Shown here: piece after piece, positions 8,107 through 8,538 of the stretch
Layout of the letters: every line of letters begins with the position of its first letter
Numbering within the stretch: the first letter of the stretch is position 1
Source: an uncultured Marinicella sp.
GTDB taxonomy: Bacteria > Pseudomonadota > Gammaproteobacteria > Xanthomonadales > Marinicellaceae
DNA length: 8,538 nucleotides
Reading direction: 5' to 3'
NCBI GenBank assembly: GCA_938008005.1
Contig: CALLLZ010000201.1
Coordinates: 1 to 8,538, forward strand
Translations under genes and position numbers: made by a program
The notes under the pieces: model-generated
What the model saw: the letters and a program-made list of their open reading frames with translations, nothing else
Database searches by the model: none
Told to the model about the DNA's origin: nothing

Positions 8107-8159
8107 CTATGGCATATTTTACATGTACAGCTTATTTTGCTTGGTCTACTTTATTTTTC

Positions 8160-8188
8160 TTGAAAAGTCATCCATTATTGGGTATTGT
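8160..8188 (+). promoter_or_regulatory. Candidate sigma-70 promoter for queF
   Basis: A -35 TTGAAA (8160-8165; five of six consensus bases) and a -10 TATTGT (8183-8188; four of six) are spaced by 17 bp. Initiation near 8195 would leave a leader of about 49 nt and place the start site within the palindrome at 8191-8208. A stronger-looking TATAAC at 8228-8233 lacks a suitable -35 and is too close to the ATG. Confidence 0.4.
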
Positions 8189-8203
8189 TCCGCTCTTGAT
8201 CAA
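8174..8203 (-). promoter_or_regulatory. Candidate sigma-70 promoter for smc-comF
   Basis: Reading the minus strand, a -35 TTGATC (8203-8198; four of six consensus bases) and a -10 AATAAT (8179-8174; five of six) are separated by 18 bp. Initiation near 8167 would give a leader of roughly 60 nt before the smc ATG. The -35 box lies inside the palindrome at 8191-8208. Confidence 0.4.
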
Positions 8204-8208
8204 AAGCG
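8191..8208. promoter_or_regulatory. 18-bp near-perfect palindrome, operator-like
   Basis: CGCTCTTGA and TCAAAAGCG form an inverted repeat with no spacer and one mismatched pair; the inner eight bases TTGATCAA are perfect. It covers the putative smc -35 box and the putative queF transcription start, a position suited to a repressor acting on one or both promoters. No specific regulator is recognised. Confidence 0.4.
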
Positions 8209-8243
8209 CCCTGAAATTAACAGAGAATATAACAGAGAGTAAC

Positions 8244-8538
8244 ATGTCCACACACCCAACAAAAGACCTTGAAACATTTGTTAACCCCAATCAGGAAAGG
8301 GATTATACCATCATTATCGATATTCCTGAATTCACTTGTCTGTGCCCTAAAACGGGCCAGCCAGATTTTGCTACCATCAAAATAGAATACCAACCAGATG
8401 AGAAGTGTGTGGAGCTTAAAGCTTTAAAACTTTATATGTGGACCTTCCGTGAACGGGGTGCATTCCATGAGGCTGTAACCAATGAAATCATTGATGACTT
8501 AATTGCAGCCACTGATCCAAAATGGATGAAAATCACCA
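8244..8538 (+). CDS. queF: NADPH-dependent 7-cyano-7-deazaguanine (preQ0) reductase, short form (3' partial)
   Basis: QueF reduces the nitrile of preQ0 to the aminomethyl group of preQ1 with two NADPH, a cytoplasmic step in making the queuosine of tRNA. The ATG at 8244 follows a purine-rich GAGAG (8235-8239); 98 codons lie in the window and the frame is still open at the edge. The active-site block FTCLCPKTGQPDF (30-42) holds catalytic Cys34 and Asp41, spaced as Cys55/Asp62 of B. subtilis QueF. The NADPH-site motif VELKALKLY (56-64) and GAFHE (72-76, with substrate-binding His75/Glu76) follow with matching spacing. Because the NADPH motif comes after the catalytic cysteine in a compact protein, this is the unimodular type rather than the longer two-module E. 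coli type. The remaining C-terminus is outside the window. It is transcribed away from smc with no other queuosine gene visible. Confidence 0.96.
   Translation, partial: MSTHPTKDLETFVNPNQERDYTIIIDIPEFTCLCPKTGQPDFATIKIEYQPDEKCVELKALKLYMWTFRERGAFHEAVTNEIIDDLIAATDPKWMKIT

Larger units (their letters stand above)
8107..8243. promoter_or_regulatory. Divergent smc/queF intergenic promoter region
   Basis: The 137-bp AT-rich interval lies between the divergent starts of smc (-) and queF (+) and should contain both promoters. Candidates for each overlap within 8160-8203, and an 18-bp near-palindrome sits across them. I looked for a preQ1-type riboswitch in the queF leader and saw none of the recognisable preQ1-I signature. 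No open frame of coding character is seen. Confidence 0.7.

Noticed and set aside
8228..8233. TATAAC as the -10 box of queF
   Set aside because: No acceptable -35 is found 16-18 bp upstream and transcription would begin within a few bases of the ATG, leaving no room for the ribosome-binding site.
7871..8242. Possible 123-aa plus-strand gene upstream of queF
   Set aside because: Most of it is antisense to the conserved SMC N-terminal head; the remainder is AT-rich promoter DNA giving a hydrophobic tail without family resemblance.
8189..8243. preQ1 riboswitch in the queF leader
   Set aside because: I do not see the preQ1-I stem-loop and A-rich tail pattern, and the leader is short; rarer classes cannot be excluded by eye.

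Overview
The window reads as ordinary chromosomal DNA from a gammaproteobacterium of moderate-to-low GC. TrkA aligns from memory residue-for-residue in length (458 aa) with the E. coli protein. A Fis-type, NtrX-like regulator sits directly upstream of trkA, an arrangement I recall from several gammaproteobacterial lineages. The SMC protein is the ScpAB-type condensin rather than MukB. A Marinicella-like or related marine lineage would fit, but genus cannot be shown from this sequence.

Layout: (1) 1-902 (+) is the 3' part of an NtrX/NtrC-family regulator whose 5' end lies outside the window. It overlaps trkA by an ATGA. (2) 899-2275 trkA and 2325-3776 trkH (+) encode the cytoplasmic gating subunit and the membrane pore of the Trk potassium uptake system. 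(3) 3777-3927 is a 151-bp convergent intergenic region. It holds a hairpin oriented as a terminator for comF, with a REP-like core. (4) 3928-4575 comF (-) lies 18 bp downstream of 4594-8106 smc (-), so the two are probably one transcript. (5) 8107-8243 is a 137-bp divergent promoter region with overlapping candidate promoters and an 18-bp near-perfect palindrome. (6) 8244 to the window end (+) is the 5' part of queF, encoding the short (unimodular) preQ0 reductase of queuosine biosynthesis.

The window therefore combines potassium homeostasis with its probable upstream regulator, chromosome organisation (smc), a ComF-type phosphoribosyltransferase-fold protein, and tRNA modification. I see no mobile element, CRISPR array, RNA gene or defence system, and no gene-free stretch longer than 151 bp. 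I do not see a convincing undescribed multi-gene system. The most notable item is the regulator at the left edge. Its AAA+ domain keeps the Walker A loop but lacks a recognisable GAFTGA loop, the Walker B acidic pair and the aligned arginine fingers, so it probably does not work as a classical sigma-54 activator.
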